Shown here: positions 1-8,647 of the stretch, in pieces
Layout of the letters: each line of letters begins with the position of its first letter
How positions within the stretch are numbered: position 1 is the first letter of the stretch
Source: Pseudomonas sp. URIL14HWK12:I12
GTDB taxonomy: Bacteria; Pseudomonadota; Gammaproteobacteria; Pseudomonadales; Pseudomonadaceae
DNA: 64,000 bases
Assembly: GCF_003097135.1 (NCBI RefSeq)
Contig: NZ_QEQL01000001.1
Location: 620,001 to 684,000, forward strand
Reading direction: 5' to 3'
Notes under the pieces: model-generated
Seen by the model: the letters and a program-made list of their open reading frames with translations, nothing else
Told to the model about the DNA's origin: nothing
Database searches by the model: none
Translations under genes and position numbers: made by a program

Positions 1-176
1 CAGTAAGCTTGAGCGCGACATCGCTGGACATCGAAGTGCAGCCCGAAGACGCTGACCTGTTCGGGGGCGACCGGCACCTGCAGATCGCCCACACCAGCGA
101 TGCTGCGGACCTCGACGAACTCACCCAGGCGCTGGAGGTGATTTTGAAAGGTGTCGGCCAGCTCACCCGCCACTGA
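1..176 (+). CDS. C-terminal fragment of an unidentified protein
   Basis: The window opens inside an open frame read from base 3 that ends at TGA 174-176, giving about 57 C-terminal residues that finish LKGVGQLTRH. The tail is an acidic stretch followed by an amphipathic helix (DELTQALEVILKG). This loosely resembles the last helix of PLP-dependent aminotransferases or MocR-type proteins, but that is only a resemblance. The family cannot be settled without the upstream part. It is convergent with the DUF1289 gene that ends at 182, with only 5 bases between the two stop codons. Confidence 0.5.
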   Translation, partial: VSLSATSLDIEVQPEDADLFGGDRHLQIAHTSDAADLDELTQALEVILKGVGQLTRH

Positions 177-181
177 GCCGC

Positions 182-649
182 CTACCCCATCGCCTCACGC
201 AAGAACGCTGGGGCGATGTAGCGCTCGTAATGGGCTTCGGACAGCAAAAAGAATTCGCGGTCGATGGCATCGCGCAAGTCTGGCAGTGACCAATCGCGAA
301 ATTCAGGCAACAGCACGAAGCCGTAGAGCTCCACCTGGTTGATCATCCGCGCGCCACGGGCGATTAGCTGGTACGCCCAGGTATATTCAGACTGGCTGGC
401 CACGAAACGGATCTGCCGCTGGGTCAACTGCTGGCGCAGCAGCCCTGGGTCGAACACTTCAAGCTTGGCCTGCATCACTTGCACCAGCAACCGCTCAAGG
501 CGCAACCACACCGCGCGCTTCTGCGCCTCGTCATAGCCATTCCAGTTCACCACCTCGTGGTGAAAACGCTTGCAGCCCCGGCATACGGCGTCCCCATAGA
601 CGGTGGAGCACAGGCCCACGCAGGGCGTCTTGATCGACTGGTTGGGCAT
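182..649 (-). CDS. DUF1289 domain protein
   Basis: A 155-residue protein starting MPNQSIKTPCVGLC. The N-terminus carries the DUF1289 pattern: TPCVGLC, then VCRGCKRF, a Cys-rich small zinc-binding-like module (CxxxC...CxxC), followed by a Trp (VNWNGY). About 100 further residues, rich in aromatic and Arg residues, have no function I recognise. The ATG at 649 fits the conserved start of the Cys motif; an in-frame ATG at 685 would add 12 residues without homology support. Neither has a strong ribosome binding site. It is divergent from acnB, and the 407-base gap between them holds the structured acnB leader. Confidence 0.75.
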   Translation of the reverse strand: MPNQSIKTPCVGLCSTVYGDAVCRGCKRFHHEVVNWNGYDEAQKRAVWLRLERLLVQVMQAKLEVFDPGLLRQQLTQRQIRFVASQSEYTWAYQLIARGARMINQVELYGFVLLPEFRDWSLPDLRDAIDREFFLLSEAHYERYIAPAFLREAMG

Positions 650-734
650 TGCGAACGCACTTGAGGAAACCGGACACAGGCGCATGTTAGCCCTATGTCT
701 AACGAGTTTCACCCTCGGGCTTGTAGGGCCAAAC

Positions 735-763
735 TTACTTTCGGCGCAAAATTGCCGTAGAAT
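735..763 (+). promoter_or_regulatory. Candidate sigma-70 promoter for acnB
   Basis: A -35-like TTACTT (735-740) and a -10-like TAGAAT (758-763) are separated by exactly 17 bases. Transcription would begin near 770, which is the base of the first hairpin of the acnB leader. The -35 is weak and the -10 is five of six to consensus. Assignment is by eye only. Confidence 0.4.
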
Positions 764-768
764 CCTAC

Positions 769-1056
769 CGCCCCAGGCATGCGGCATAGCGCCGCATCCT
801 CGGGCGACTATATCCGTTGGAAGCTGTTTTCAAAGCGTCACGAGCACAGTCGATCCTCGCAACGGTGTGGCACCGGGGCCTTCCCCTAGTGCCAGCCCTC
901 ATCAGCTCAACCGTTGCGCGGCGTAAAACTTTGAAAGCAGCTTCTGTATGGAGTGCCGGAACCCTGGCCAAGCGGCTCATGAAGCCGTGGCGCGCACGGG
1001 AGCGGTATTTCACTGGATGAGCGTCCCGTGCCGGGACCACTGATGAGGGTATTACT
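769..1056 (+). ncRNA. Highly structured 5' leader of acnB (candidate regulatory RNA)
   Basis: This is the non-coding region between the DUF1289 gene and acnB. Hairpin I spans 769-806: ATGCGGC (779-785) pairs with GCCGCAT (791-797), extended by 769-777 with 798-806 (one mismatch, one bulge). Structure II spans 820-944: a 16-bp helix of 820-835 with 929-944 (one G-U pair, U827-G937), inside it CGCAACGGT (858-866) with ACCGTTGCG (910-918), inside that TGGCAC (868-873) with GTGCCA (889-894) and GGGG/CCCC capped by a CCUU loop. Hairpin III is CGGCT/AGCCG (973-977/983-987). Helix IV is GCACGGGA (994-1001) with TCCCGTGC (1024-1031). The competing hairpin GTCCCG/CGGGAC (1023-1028/1032-1037) lies 7 bases before the GAGGG ribosome binding site (1045-1049). 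I know no described family matching it. In P. aeruginosa acnB is repressed by the iron-responsive PrrF sRNAs, so control at this leader is plausible. Confidence 0.6.
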
Positions 1057-3657
1057 GTGCTTGAAGCCTACCGCAAACACGTCGAAGAGCGGGCCGCGCA
1101 GGGGATCGTTCCCCAGCCGTTGAACGCCGAACAAACCGCAGGCCTGGTCGAGCTGCTGAAAAACCCGCCCGCTGGCGAAGAAGCCTTCCTCGTTGACCTG
1201 ATCACGAACCGCGTACCCCCAGGGGTCGACGAAGCCGCCTACGTCAAGGCAGGCTTTCTCTCCGCGCTCGCCAAGGGCGAAGCCAAATCCCCGCTGATCG
1301 ACGCCAAGCGCGCTACCGAACTGCTGGGCACCATGCAGGGCGGCTACAACATCGCGACCCTGGTCGAGCTGCTGGACGATGCCCAGCTGGCCAACGTTGC
1401 AGCCGAACAGCTCAAGCACACTCTGCTGATGTTCGATGCCTTCCACGACGTCGCTGAAAAAGCCAAGGCCGGCAATGCCGCCGCCAAGGCCGTGATCGAA
1501 TCCTGGGCGGCCGGCGAGTGGTTCACCAAGCGCGCACCGATTGCCGAAAAGTACAGCCTGACCGTGTTCAAGGTCACCGGTGAGACCAACACCGACGATC
1601 TTTCCCCAGCACCCGACGCCTGGTCGCGCCCAGACATCCCGCTGCACGCCCTGGCCATGCTGAAAATGGCCCGCGACGGCATCGAGCCCGAGCAACAAGG
1701 CGCCATCGGCCCGCTGAAACAATACGAAGCGCTGCGCGCCAAGGGCTTCCCGGTAGCCTATGTAGGCGACGTGGTCGGCACTGGATCCTCGCGCAAGTCG
1801 GCCACCAACTCCGTGCTGTGGTTCTTCGGCGACGACATCCCGTATGTGCCTAACAAGCGCGCCGGTGGTTTCTGCTTCGGCAGCAAGATCGCTCCGATTT
1901 TCTACAACACCATGGAAGACGCCGGCGCCCTGCCGATCGAGTTCGACGTGTCGAACATCGAAATGGGCGACGTGATCGACGTTTATCCTTACGCCGGCAA
2001 AGTGTGCAAGCACGGCACCGACGAAGTGATCACCACCTTCGAACTCAAAACCAACGTGCTGCTGGACGAGGTGCGCGCCGGTGGCCGTATCCCGCTGATC
2101 GTCGGCCGTGGCCTGACCGAAAAAGCCCGTGCCGAACTCGGCCTGGGCGCTTCGGACCTGTTCAAGAAACCCGAGCAGCCCGTAGACACCGGCAAGGGCT
2201 ACACCCTCGCCCAGAAAATGGTCGGCAAGGCCTGTGGCGTGGCAGGCGTGCGCCCTGGCACCTACTGCGAACCGAAGATGACCACCGTCGGTTCCCAGGA
2301 CACCACCGGCCCAATGACCCGCGACGAGCTCAAAGACCTCGCCTGCCTGGGCTTTTCTGCCGACCTCGTGATGCAGTCTTTCTGCCACACCGCAGCCTAT
2401 CCCAAGCCGATCGACGTCAAGACCCATCACACCCTGCCGGATTTCATCCGCACCCGTGGTGGCGTGTCGCTGCGTCCAGGCGACGGCATCATCCACAGCT
2501 GGCTGAACCGCATGCTGCTGCCTGATACCGTTGGTACCGGCGGCGACTCGCACACCCGCTTCCCGATCGGTATCTCCTTCCCCGCCGGCTCCGGCCTGGT
2601 TGCCTTTGCCGCAGCCACCGGCGTAATGCCGCTGGACATGCCCGAGTCGGTACTGGTGCGCTTCAAAGGCAAGCTGCAACCGGGCATCACCCTGCGTGAC
2701 CTGGTCCATGCCATCCCCTACTTCGCCATCCAGAAGGGCCTGCTCACCGTCGAGAAGAAAGGCAAGAAGAACATCTTCTCCGGCCGCATCCTCGAGATCG
2801 AAGGCCTGGACGAGCTGACCGTCGAGCAAGCGTTCGAGCTTTCCGACGCCTCCGCAGAGCGCTCTGCCGCCGGCTGCACCATCAAGCTGCCCGAGAAGCC
2901 GATCGCCGAATACCTGCAGTCGAACATCACCCTGCTGCGCTGGATGATCAGCGAAGGCTATGGCGACGCCCGCACCCTGGAGCGCCGCGCCAAGGCCATG
3001 GAAGAGTGGATCGCCAACCCGCAGCTGATGAGCGCCGACCCCGACGCCGAATACGCCGAGATCATCGAGATCGATCTGGCCACGGTGACCGAGCCGGTAC
3101 TGTGTGCACCGAACGACCCGGACGACGCACGCCTGCTCTCGAGCGTTCAGGGTGAGAAGATCGACGAAGTGTTCATCGGTTCGTGCATGACCAACATCGG
3201 CCACTTCCGCGCCGCCGGCAAGCTGCTGGAGAAGGTCAAAGGTTCGATTCCGACGCGCCTGTGGCTGTCGCCGCCAACCAAGATGGACCAGCACCAGCTG
3301 ACCGAGGAAGGCTACTACGGCATCTACGGCAAGGCCGGTGCGCGCATGGAAATGCCGGGCTGCTCGCTGTGCATGGGTAACCAGGCACGGGTGGCCTCCA
3401 ACTCCACGGTGGTGTCTACCTCCACTCGTAACTTCCCCAACCGCTTGGGCGACGGGGCCAACGTGTACCTCGCTTCGGCGGAGTTGGCGGCAGTCGCGTC
3501 GATCCTCGGCAAATTGCCGACGGTCGAGGAGTACATGACCTACGCGCAAAACATCGACTCCATGGCGGCCGATGTCTATCGCTACCTGTCGTTCGATCAG
3601 ATGGCCAGCTTCCGCGAAGCAGCGGCCAACGCGAAGATCCCAGTGGTCGAAGCGTAA
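1057..3657 (+). CDS. acnB: Aconitate hydratase B (also 2-methylisocitrate dehydratase)
   Basis: The 866-residue protein has the AcnB architecture: N-terminal HEAT-like helical domain, swivel domain, then the catalytic iron-sulphur core. It isomerises citrate and isocitrate in the TCA cycle and can hydrate 2-methylaconitate. The [4Fe-4S] ligands are visible as C710 (SCMTNIGHF) and C769/C772 (CSLCMGNQ), the same numbering as E. coli AcnB. The start is GTG at 1057 ([13 protein letters not shown]), preceded by GATGAGGG with 7 bases spacing. It is monocistronic, ending at a strong terminator shared with convergent ahpF. AcnD, encoded in this window at 55.5-58.1 kb, acts on methylcitrate. Confidence 0.97.
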   Translation: MLEAYRKHVEERAAQGIVPQPLNAEQTAGLVELLKNPPAGEEAFLVDLITNRVPPGVDEAAYVKAGFLSALAKGEAKSPLIDAKRATELLGTMQGGYNIATLVELLDDAQLANVAAEQLKHTLLMFDAFHDVAEKAKAGNAAAKAVIESWAAGEWFTKRAPIAEKYSLTVFKVTGETNTDDLSPAPDAWSRPDIPLHALAMLKMARDGIEPEQQGAIGPLKQYEALRAKGFPVAYVGDVVGTGSSRKSATNSVLWFFGDDIPYVPNKRAGGFCFGSKIAPIFYNTMEDAGALPIEFDVSNIEMGDVIDVYPYAGKVCKHGTDEVITTFELKTNVLLDEVRAGGRIPLIVGRGLTEKARAELGLGASDLFKKPEQPVDTGKGYTLAQKMVGKACGVAGVRPGTYCEPKMTTVGSQDTTGPMTRDELKDLACLGFSADLVMQSFCHTAAYPKPIDVKTHHTLPDFIRTRGGVSLRPGDGIIHSWLNRMLLPDTVGTGGDSHTRFPIGISFPAGSGLVAFAAATGVMPLDMPESVLVRFKGKLQPGITLRDLVHAIPYFAIQKGLLTVEKKGKKNIFSGRILEIEGLDELTVEQAFELSDASAERSAAGCTIKLPEKPIAEYLQSNITLLRWMISEGYGDARTLERRAKAMEEWIANPQLMSADPDAEYAEIIEIDLATVTEPVLCAPNDPDDARLLSSVQGEKIDEVFIGSCMTNIGHFRAAGKLLEKVKGSIPTRLWLSPPTKMDQHQLTEEGYYGIYGKAGARMEMPGCSLCMGNQARVASNSTVVSTSTRNFPNRLGDGANVYLASAELAAVASILGKLPTVEEYMTYAQNIDSMAADVYRYLSFDQMASFREAAANAKIPVVEA

Positions 3658-3660
3658 AAA

Positions 3661-3691
3661 AAAGAAACCCCGCCTCTGGCGGGGTTTCTTT
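3661..3691. terminator. Bidirectional rho-independent terminator between acnB and ahpF
   Basis: A 14-bp perfect stem (3661-3674 with 3678-3691) has a TCT loop. It is flanked by A-rich sequence on the left and a T-run on the right, so it can terminate acnB from the left and ahpF from the right. Confidence 0.85.
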
Positions 3692-3717
3692 TGTCTACAC
3701 GCTACAAGCTTTTGCCT

Positions 3718-5268
3718 TCAAGCCCTGATGAGGTGGTCGAACGCGGCCAGCGATGCTTTGGCGCCCTCGCCCATGGCGATGATGATCTGCTTGTACGGCG
3801 CAGTGGTCACATCACCTGCAGCGAAGATGCCCGGCAGGTCGGTTTCACCGCGTGCATCGACCATCACTTCACCCCGCTGCGACAGCTCGATGGTGCCTTT
3901 GAGCCAATCACTGTTGGGCAGCAGCCCGATCTGCACGAAAATCCCTTCCAGCTCGACGTGACGGCTCTCGCCCGTCTGGCGATCCTTGTAGGTAAGGCCG
4001 TTGACCTTCTGACCATCGCCGGTCACTTCGGTGGTGAGGGCCTCGGTAATCACAGTCACGTTCGGCAGGCTGTTCAGCTTGCGCTGCAGCACCGCATCGG
4101 CTCTGAGTTTGCTGTCAAATTCGAGCAGGGTCACATGGCTGACGATACCGGCCAGGTCGATTGCAGCTTCGACCCCGGAGTTACCGCCACCCACTACCGC
4201 CACGCGCTTGCCTTTGAACAACGGGCCGTCGCAATGCGGGCAGTAGGCCACGCCACGATTGCGGTACTGCTGCTCACCGGGCACGTTCATTTCGCGCCAA
4301 CGAGCACCCGTGGCGATGATCAGGGCCTTGGCCTTGAGCGACGCGCCGCCGGCGAAACGTACTTCGTGAGGCGCCCCGTCGCGACCCGGTATCAACTGCT
4401 CGGCACGCTGCAGGTTCATGATATCCACGTCGTATTGCTTGACGTGCTCTTCCAAGGCCATGGCGAGCTTCGGCCCTTCGGTTTCCTTGACCGAGATGAA
4501 GTTCTCGATGGCCAGGGTGTCGAGCACCTGCCCACCGAAGCGCTCGGCGGCGACCCCGGTGCGGATACCTTTACGTGCGGCATAAACGGCGGCAGCCGCA
4601 CCGGCAGGGCCACCACCGATCACCAGAACGTCGAAAGCGGCCTTGGCGTTGAGCTTCTGCGCTTCACGAGCCGCCGCACCGGTATCGAGCTTGGCGACGA
4701 TTTCCTCAAGCCCCATGCGGCCCTGGCCGAACGGCTCACCATTGAGGTACACACTGGGCACCGCCATCACCTGGCGCTGATCGACTTCGGCCTGGAACAA
4801 CGCACCGTCAATGGCCACGTGGCGAACGCGCGGGTTGATCACCGCCATCAGGTTGAGCGCTTGCACTACGTCCGGGCAATTCTGGCAGGACAGCGAGAAA
4901 TAGGTTTCAAACCGGTAGTCACCGTCCAGCGCGGCAACCTGTTCCAGCACATCCTGGCTGGCCTTGGACGGGTGGCCGCCGACTTGCAGCAGCGCCAGAA
5001 CCAGCGAGGTGAATTCATGGCCCATCGGGATGCCGGCGAAACGCAGGCTAATGTCGCCCCCGGGGCGATTGATCGAAAAAGAGGGCTTGCGTGCATCCTG
5101 GCCGTCGTCGCGCACTGTGATCAGCTGCGAGAGCGCTTGGATATCATGCAGAAGCCCGAGCAGTTCCCGGGACTTGGCGCCGTCGTCGAGGCTGGCGACG
5201 ATCTCGATCGGCTGGGTAACTCGCTCAAGGTAGGTCTTCAGTTGGGTTTTAAGCGTAGCGTCGAGCAT
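3718..5268 (-). CDS. ahpF: Alkyl hydroperoxide reductase subunit F
   Basis: A 516-residue flavoprotein that passes electrons from NADH through FAD and two disulphides to AhpC. Seen: an N-terminal thioredoxin-like region with C128-QN-C131, the FAD-binding VIGGGPAG near residue 216, the second redox centre C343-PH-C346 (AYCPHCDG), and the NAD-binding VVGGGNSG near residue 358. The length matches E. coli AhpF (521). It lies 116 bases downstream of ahpC on the same strand, separated by a hairpin that could reduce read-through. It acts in the cytosol against organic peroxides and low hydrogen peroxide. Confidence 0.96.
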   Translation of the reverse strand: MLDATLKTQLKTYLERVTQPIEIVASLDDGAKSRELLGLLHDIQALSQLITVRDDGQDARKPSFSINRPGGDISLRFAGIPMGHEFTSLVLALLQVGGHPSKASQDVLEQVAALDGDYRFETYFSLSCQNCPDVVQALNLMAVINPRVRHVAIDGALFQAEVDQRQVMAVPSVYLNGEPFGQGRMGLEEIVAKLDTGAAAREAQKLNAKAAFDVLVIGGGPAGAAAAVYAARKGIRTGVAAERFGGQVLDTLAIENFISVKETEGPKLAMALEEHVKQYDVDIMNLQRAEQLIPGRDGAPHEVRFAGGASLKAKALIIATGARWREMNVPGEQQYRNRGVAYCPHCDGPLFKGKRVAVVGGGNSGVEAAIDLAGIVSHVTLLEFDSKLRADAVLQRKLNSLPNVTVITEALTTEVTGDGQKVNGLTYKDRQTGESRHVELEGIFVQIGLLPNSDWLKGTIELSQRGEVMVDARGETDLPGIFAAGDVTTAPYKQIIIAMGEGAKASLAAFDHLIRA

Positions 5269-5292
5269 GGCGGTGAGCCTTTCAGGAATGCG

Positions 5293-5327
5293 GAAACGAA
5301 AACGCCCAGGCGCAAGCGCCCGGGCGT
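5293..5327 (-). terminator. Intrinsic terminator or attenuator between ahpC and ahpF
   Basis: A 12-bp GC-rich stem (5302-5313 with 5316-5327, one A-C mismatch) is followed on the minus strand by TTTTCGTTT. It sits between ahpC and ahpF and would lower ahpF transcript relative to ahpC. Confidence 0.55.
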
Positions 5328-5384
5328 CCAGATGGGCGAGGTACCGCTATAGCAGAAGGTCGATCTTCGCCCGGTATTGCATGG

Positions 5385-5948
5385 TCAGATCTTGCCGACC
5401 AGGTCCAGCGATGGGGCCAGGGTGGCCTCGCCTTCTTTCCACTTGGCCGGGCACACTTCGCCTGGGTGGGCGGCGACGTACTGGGCAGCCTTGACCTTGC
5501 GCAGCAGTTCAGAGGCGTCACGGCCAACGCCGCCGTCATTGATCTCGACGATCTTGATCTGGCCTTCGGGGTTGATCACGAAGGTGCCGCGGTCAGCCAG
5601 GCCTGCTTCTTCGATCAATACATCGAAATTGCGCGAAATCACCTGAGTGGGGTCGCCGATCAGGGGGTACTGAATCTTGGCGATGGTCTCGGAGGTGTCA
5701 TGCCAGGCCTTGTGGGTGAAGTGGGTGTCAGTCGACACACCGTAGATTTCTACGCCCAGCGCTTGGAATTCTTCGTAACGATCGGCCAGATCACCCAGTT
5801 CAGTCGGGCAAACAAAGGTGAAATCGGCAGGGTAGAAGAACACGACCGACCATTTGCCTTTGAGGTCCGCATCGCTCACATCGACGAACTTGCCGTTGTG
5901 GTAGGCGGTCGCTTTGAAGGGTTTGACTTGGCTGTTGATCAGAGGCAT
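5385..5948 (-). CDS. ahpC: Alkyl hydroperoxide reductase subunit C (2-Cys peroxiredoxin)
   Basis: A 187-residue typical 2-Cys peroxiredoxin of the AhpC/Prx1 group. The peroxidatic Cys is C47 (DFTFVCPTE) and the resolving Cys is C166 (GEVCPAKW), at the usual spacing and with the usual overall length. It reduces organic hydroperoxides, hydrogen peroxide and peroxynitrite and is recycled by AhpF, encoded just downstream. A good ribosome binding site (AAAGGAGCC) precedes the ATG. Such genes are usually under OxyR; see the upstream region entry. Confidence 0.97.
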   Translation of the reverse strand: MPLINSQVKPFKATAYHNGKFVDVSDADLKGKWSVVFFYPADFTFVCPTELGDLADRYEEFQALGVEIYGVSTDTHFTHKAWHDTSETIAKIQYPLIGDPTQVISRNFDVLIEEAGLADRGTFVINPEGQIKIVEINDGGVGRDASELLRKVKAAQYVAAHPGEVCPAKWKEGEATLAPSLDLVGKI

Positions 5949-6293
5949 CGGTGAGGCTCCTTTGAGGTTTGCAGTGTGATCTGCGATTCGATGGAAAGTA
6001 TGCTAGCTATTGATTCGGCCTAAAGCTCATTGCCAATGCATATCCAACTAATTGGTTTTGGCTATCGGCCATTCCAGGGGCGTGTATGAACATTTTCAGG
6101 CCCGCAAGGCGCGCCAATCCCACATCGGCAAGCGCTACCCAGCTGATTTTTCTTACGTTTTATTCAGAGACCTCCTACCCCGCCGCGTCACTCAACACGA
6201 TACGCTGCCTAGCCTGTCAGCTTTGACAGGTTCCCCTGCCAATAGCAGTCGCTATAACCGACGCACACGCTTAACCGATGCGAAGGGAAGACC
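5949..6293. promoter_or_regulatory. Divergent regulatory region between ahpC and the LuxR-type gene
   Basis: A 345-base region with no gene. Read toward ahpC, it contains ATAT-N7-CAAT-N7-AGGC-N7-ATAG just upstream of a -10-like TAGCAT. This has the spacing of an OxyR site (ATAG-N7-CTAT-N7-ATAG-N7-CTAT) but only partial sequence agreement, so it is a weak candidate. Read the other way, it holds the lux-box-like palindrome at 6213-6230. The rest shows nothing I can name. Confidence 0.35.
6213..6230 (+). promoter_or_regulatory. lux-box-like palindrome
   Basis: CCTGTCA-GCTT-TGACAGG is a perfect 7-bp inverted repeat. The sequence CCTGTCAGCTTTGACAGG follows the pattern of acyl-homoserine-lactone LuxR/LasR boxes (CCTGnCAGnTnTGnCAGG). 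It lies 64 bases upstream of the start codon of a LuxR-type HTH-only gene. Confidence 0.45.
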
Positions 6294-6650
6294 ATGGGAC
6301 GCGCGAAGCCTGACAACATTCAGAACGCCGCTGGTGTGTTCGACGCACTCACCCCAAAGGAGCAGGAAGTACTGAACTGGTGTTGCCAAGGGAAAACCGC
6401 TGCCGATATCGCCATGCTCATGCACTGTTCGGTATCGACGATCAATTTCCACACACATAACCTGCACGTCAAGTTCGGGCTCAACTCCACGACCCATATC
6501 GCGGTGATTGTTGCCAGCCTGGGACTGGTGACTATCACGATACCGGCGCACCTGCGGTCGGTGACAGAGAGCTTCGACCATGACAATCCACATCCTTCTT
6601 GCCGACGACCACCCTGCTTCACTCGCTGGGGCCTCGGTAATTCTCAATAA
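6294..6650 (+). CDS. LuxR-family HTH-only transcriptional regulator
   Basis: A 118-residue protein that is almost only a LuxR-type DNA-binding domain (about residues 19-78): LTPKEQEVLNWCCQGKTAADIA, then STINFHTHNLHVKFG and IAVIVASLGLV. The VLNW...GKT...FH..N signature is that of quorum-sensing LuxR proteins rather than NarL response regulators, yet no autoinducer or receiver domain is present. The ATG follows AAGGGAAG. The last roughly 24 residues (DHDNPHPSCRRPP...) overlap the next gene by 71 bases in another frame and have no family resemblance. Function is inferred only as DNA binding; it could compete with or replace a full-length LuxR regulator. Confidence 0.75.
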   Translation: MGRAKPDNIQNAAGVFDALTPKEQEVLNWCCQGKTAADIAMLMHCSVSTINFHTHNLHVKFGLNSTTHIAVIVASLGLVTITIPAHLRSVTESFDHDNPHPSCRRPPCFTRWGLGNSQ

Positions 6651-7215
6651 CGCTGCCAGGGGGCGCTTGCAGGTGGCGGCCTATGCCGACAGCACCGACG
6701 CAATGTTTCTGGCCCTGATGCAGCGCTCGTTCGACCTGCTGGTGACAGACTTCTTCATGCCGGGCGGCCACCAGCCCGACGGCCTACCAATGCTGGCCAC
6801 TCTTCGAGAGCACTGGCCATCCCTACCGATCGTAGTCCTTACCTCGTTACGCGAGCCTTGCGCCCTGGGAAGCATTCTTGGGCTTGGGGTCAAGGGGCTG
6901 GTTAGCAAGCGGGCCGAGCCCGGCGAGCTCGCACGGGCAGCCAGCCAGGCAGCAGCAGGCCGCACCTGCCTGTGCAGCGACGTACAGCGCATCATGGAGC
7001 AGCGCTACACCCACAAAGGCGCATGGGCCCGTGAAGCAACCACGGCGCTAACCGAGCGGGAGCAACAGGTGCTGGAGGCTTCCCGAGGGGGGCTGAGCGC
7101 GCGCAAGATCGCCGAACAGATGCAGCGCAGCGAACGCAGTGTGCAACGTCAGCGCCGCCGGGCAATGGAAAAGCTCGGCTTGCAGGCTGATGCCGAGCTC
7201 TGCCACCGCCCCTGA
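6580..7215 (+). CDS. Orphan response regulator, NarL/LuxR family
   Basis: A 211-residue two-domain response regulator. The receiver domain (residues 1-120) shows the acidic pair (LLADDHP), the phospho-acceptor Asp (DLLVTDFFMPGG) and the conserved Lys (LVSKRAEPGEL). The output domain is a LuxR HTH at about 148-205 (LTEREQQVLEAS...ARKIAEQM). No sensor kinase is encoded nearby. It begins inside the preceding LuxR-type gene (71-base overlap), with GAGAG eight bases before the ATG, suggesting coupled translation. It is convergent with gor, with 4 bases between stops. Confidence 0.85.
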   Translation: MTIHILLADDHPASLAGASVILNNAARGRLQVAAYADSTDAMFLALMQRSFDLLVTDFFMPGGHQPDGLPMLATLREHWPSLPIVVLTSLREPCALGSILGLGVKGLVSKRAEPGELARAASQAAAGRTCLCSDVQRIMEQRYTHKGAWAREATTALTEREQQVLEASRGGLSARKIAEQMQRSERSVQRQRRRAMEKLGLQADAELCHRP

Positions 7216-7219
7216 CCCC

Positions 7220-8578
7220 TCAGTCTCGTGTCTGGCTGCGCAACGTCACGAACTCTTCCGCGGAGCTGGGGTGCACGCCAATCGTTTCATCGAAGACCTG
7301 CTTGGTGGCCCCAGCCTTGATCGCCACGGCCAACCCCTGAATGATCTCGCCAGCTTCGGGGCCTACCATATGGCAACCGAGTACGCGATCGGTCTGCGCA
7401 TCGACGACCAATTTCATCAAGATACGCTCGGGGTCATTGGTCAGCGTCAGCTTCATGGGCCGGAAGGTGGTTTCGAAGATCCTGAGCGAATGCCCCTGCT
7501 CACGCGCCTGCTCTTCGGTCAAGCCAACAGTGCCGATGGGTGGCTGGCTGAATACCGCGGTAGGGATATGCCGGTAATCCACGGGGCGGTATTCGTCGGG
7601 CTTGTACAACCGGCGAGCAACGGCCATGCCTTCGGCGGTGGCCACCGGTGTCAACTGCACGCGGCCGATCACATCGCCCAGGGCCAGGATCGACGGCTCA
7701 CGCGTCTGGTAATCCTCGTTGACTTCGATATAGCCGCGTTCATCCAGGCTCACCTGGGTGTTTTCCAGCCCCAGCCCGTCTAGGCAGGGCTTGCGCCCGG
7801 TGGCGTAGAGCACGCAGTCGGCCACCAGCGTCTGCCCCCCCTTGCACGTCAGCAACAAGCTGCCATCAGCCTGCTTGTCGATGCGCTCCACGTCGGTATT
7901 GAAGCGCAAGCCCATACCCTTGTGCTTGAGCTGGTCACGCAGGTGCTCACGGACAGTGCCATCGAAGCCGCGTAGAAACAGATCCCCCCGGTAAATGAGT
8001 GTGGTTTCAGCGCCCATCCCCTGAAAGATCCCGGCGAACTCGACAGCGATATAGCCGCCGCCAACTACCACCACACGCTGGGGCAAGCGCTCCAGAAAAA
8101 ACGCCTCATTGGAGGAGATTGCATGCTCACGCCCCGGGATATCCGGAATATGCGGCCAGCCCCCGGTTGCGATCAGGATGCGCTCGGCGCTGATCCGCTG
8201 GCCAGCGACCTCGACCTGATGGGCGTCGACCAGCCGTGCGTGGCCATGGTGGAGGGCCACGCCTGCCCCGGTCAGCAGCTTCTCGTAGATCCCGTTGAGG
8301 CGCTCGATTTCCCGGTTTTTGTTGGCAATCAGCGTTGCCCATTCGAACGACGGCTCGCCCACCGACCAGCCATAGGCACCTGCATGGGCCAGGTCTTCAC
8401 CATAATGCGCGCCATACACCAGCAACTTCTTGGGCACGCAGCCCACATTCACGCACGTACCGCCAAGGTAGCGGCTTTCGGCAATCGCCACCCGCGCGCC
8501 GAACCCTGCAGCAAAACGCGCCGCTCGCACGCCGCCCGAGCCAGCACCTATCACAAACAGATCGACATCGTATGCCAT
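7220..8578 (-). CDS. gor: Glutathione-disulfide reductase
   Basis: A 452-residue NADPH-dependent flavoenzyme that reduces glutathione disulphide in the cytosol. The FAD-binding GAGSGG (about 11-16), the redox-active disulphide C42-VNVG-C47 ([13 protein letters not shown]), a second nucleotide motif ([14 protein letters not shown]) and the C-terminal [10 protein letters not shown] (catalytic His) are all present. Length is normal. Its location beside ahpC/ahpF groups thiol and peroxide defence functions, although it is a separate transcription unit downstream of galU. Confidence 0.96.
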   Translation of the reverse strand: MAYDVDLFVIGAGSGGVRAARFAAGFGARVAIAESRYLGGTCVNVGCVPKKLLVYGAHYGEDLAHAGAYGWSVGEPSFEWATLIANKNREIERLNGIYEKLLTGAGVALHHGHARLVDAHQVEVAGQRISAERILIATGGWPHIPDIPGREHAISSNEAFFLERLPQRVVVVGGGYIAVEFAGIFQGMGAETTLIYRGDLFLRGFDGTVREHLRDQLKHKGMGLRFNTDVERIDKQADGSLLLTCKGGQTLVADCVLYATGRKPCLDGLGLENTQVSLDERGYIEVNEDYQTREPSILALGDVIGRVQLTPVATAEGMAVARRLYKPDEYRPVDYRHIPTAVFSQPPIGTVGLTEEQAREQGHSLRIFETTFRPMKLTLTNDPERILMKLVVDAQTDRVLGCHMVGPEAGEIIQGLAVAIKAGATKQVFDETIGVHPSSAEEFVTLRSQTRD

Positions 8579-8593
8579 GCATATTCCCCAAAT

Positions 8594-8625
8594 GAAAACG
8601 CCGCTATCGGGTCACGATAGCGGCG
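8594..8625 (-). terminator. Rho-independent terminator downstream of galU
   Basis: An 11-bp perfect stem (8599-8609 with 8615-8625, loop GGTCA) is followed on the minus strand by TTTTCATTT. It ends galU just before gor, so gor should have its own promoter or depend on read-through. Confidence 0.75.
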
Positions 8626-8647
8626 TGGTCAGAAGGCAGCCCGGTGA

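Noticed and set aside
907..3549. Long open frame of about 880 residues antisense to acnB
   Set aside because: It has low-complexity His/Gly/Arg/Asp-rich composition, no recognisable domain, and lies opposite a clear AcnB. Such frames arise in GC-rich genes with strong codon bias.
3691..5352. Open frame of about 550 residues opposite ahpF
   Set aside because: It is antisense to a fully recognisable AhpF and has no motif of its own.
6294..7215. Single regulator gene split by a frameshift
   Set aside because: The first product has a complete LuxR HTH and the second has its own receiver and HTH with a good start, so these are two genes, although the long overlap is odd.
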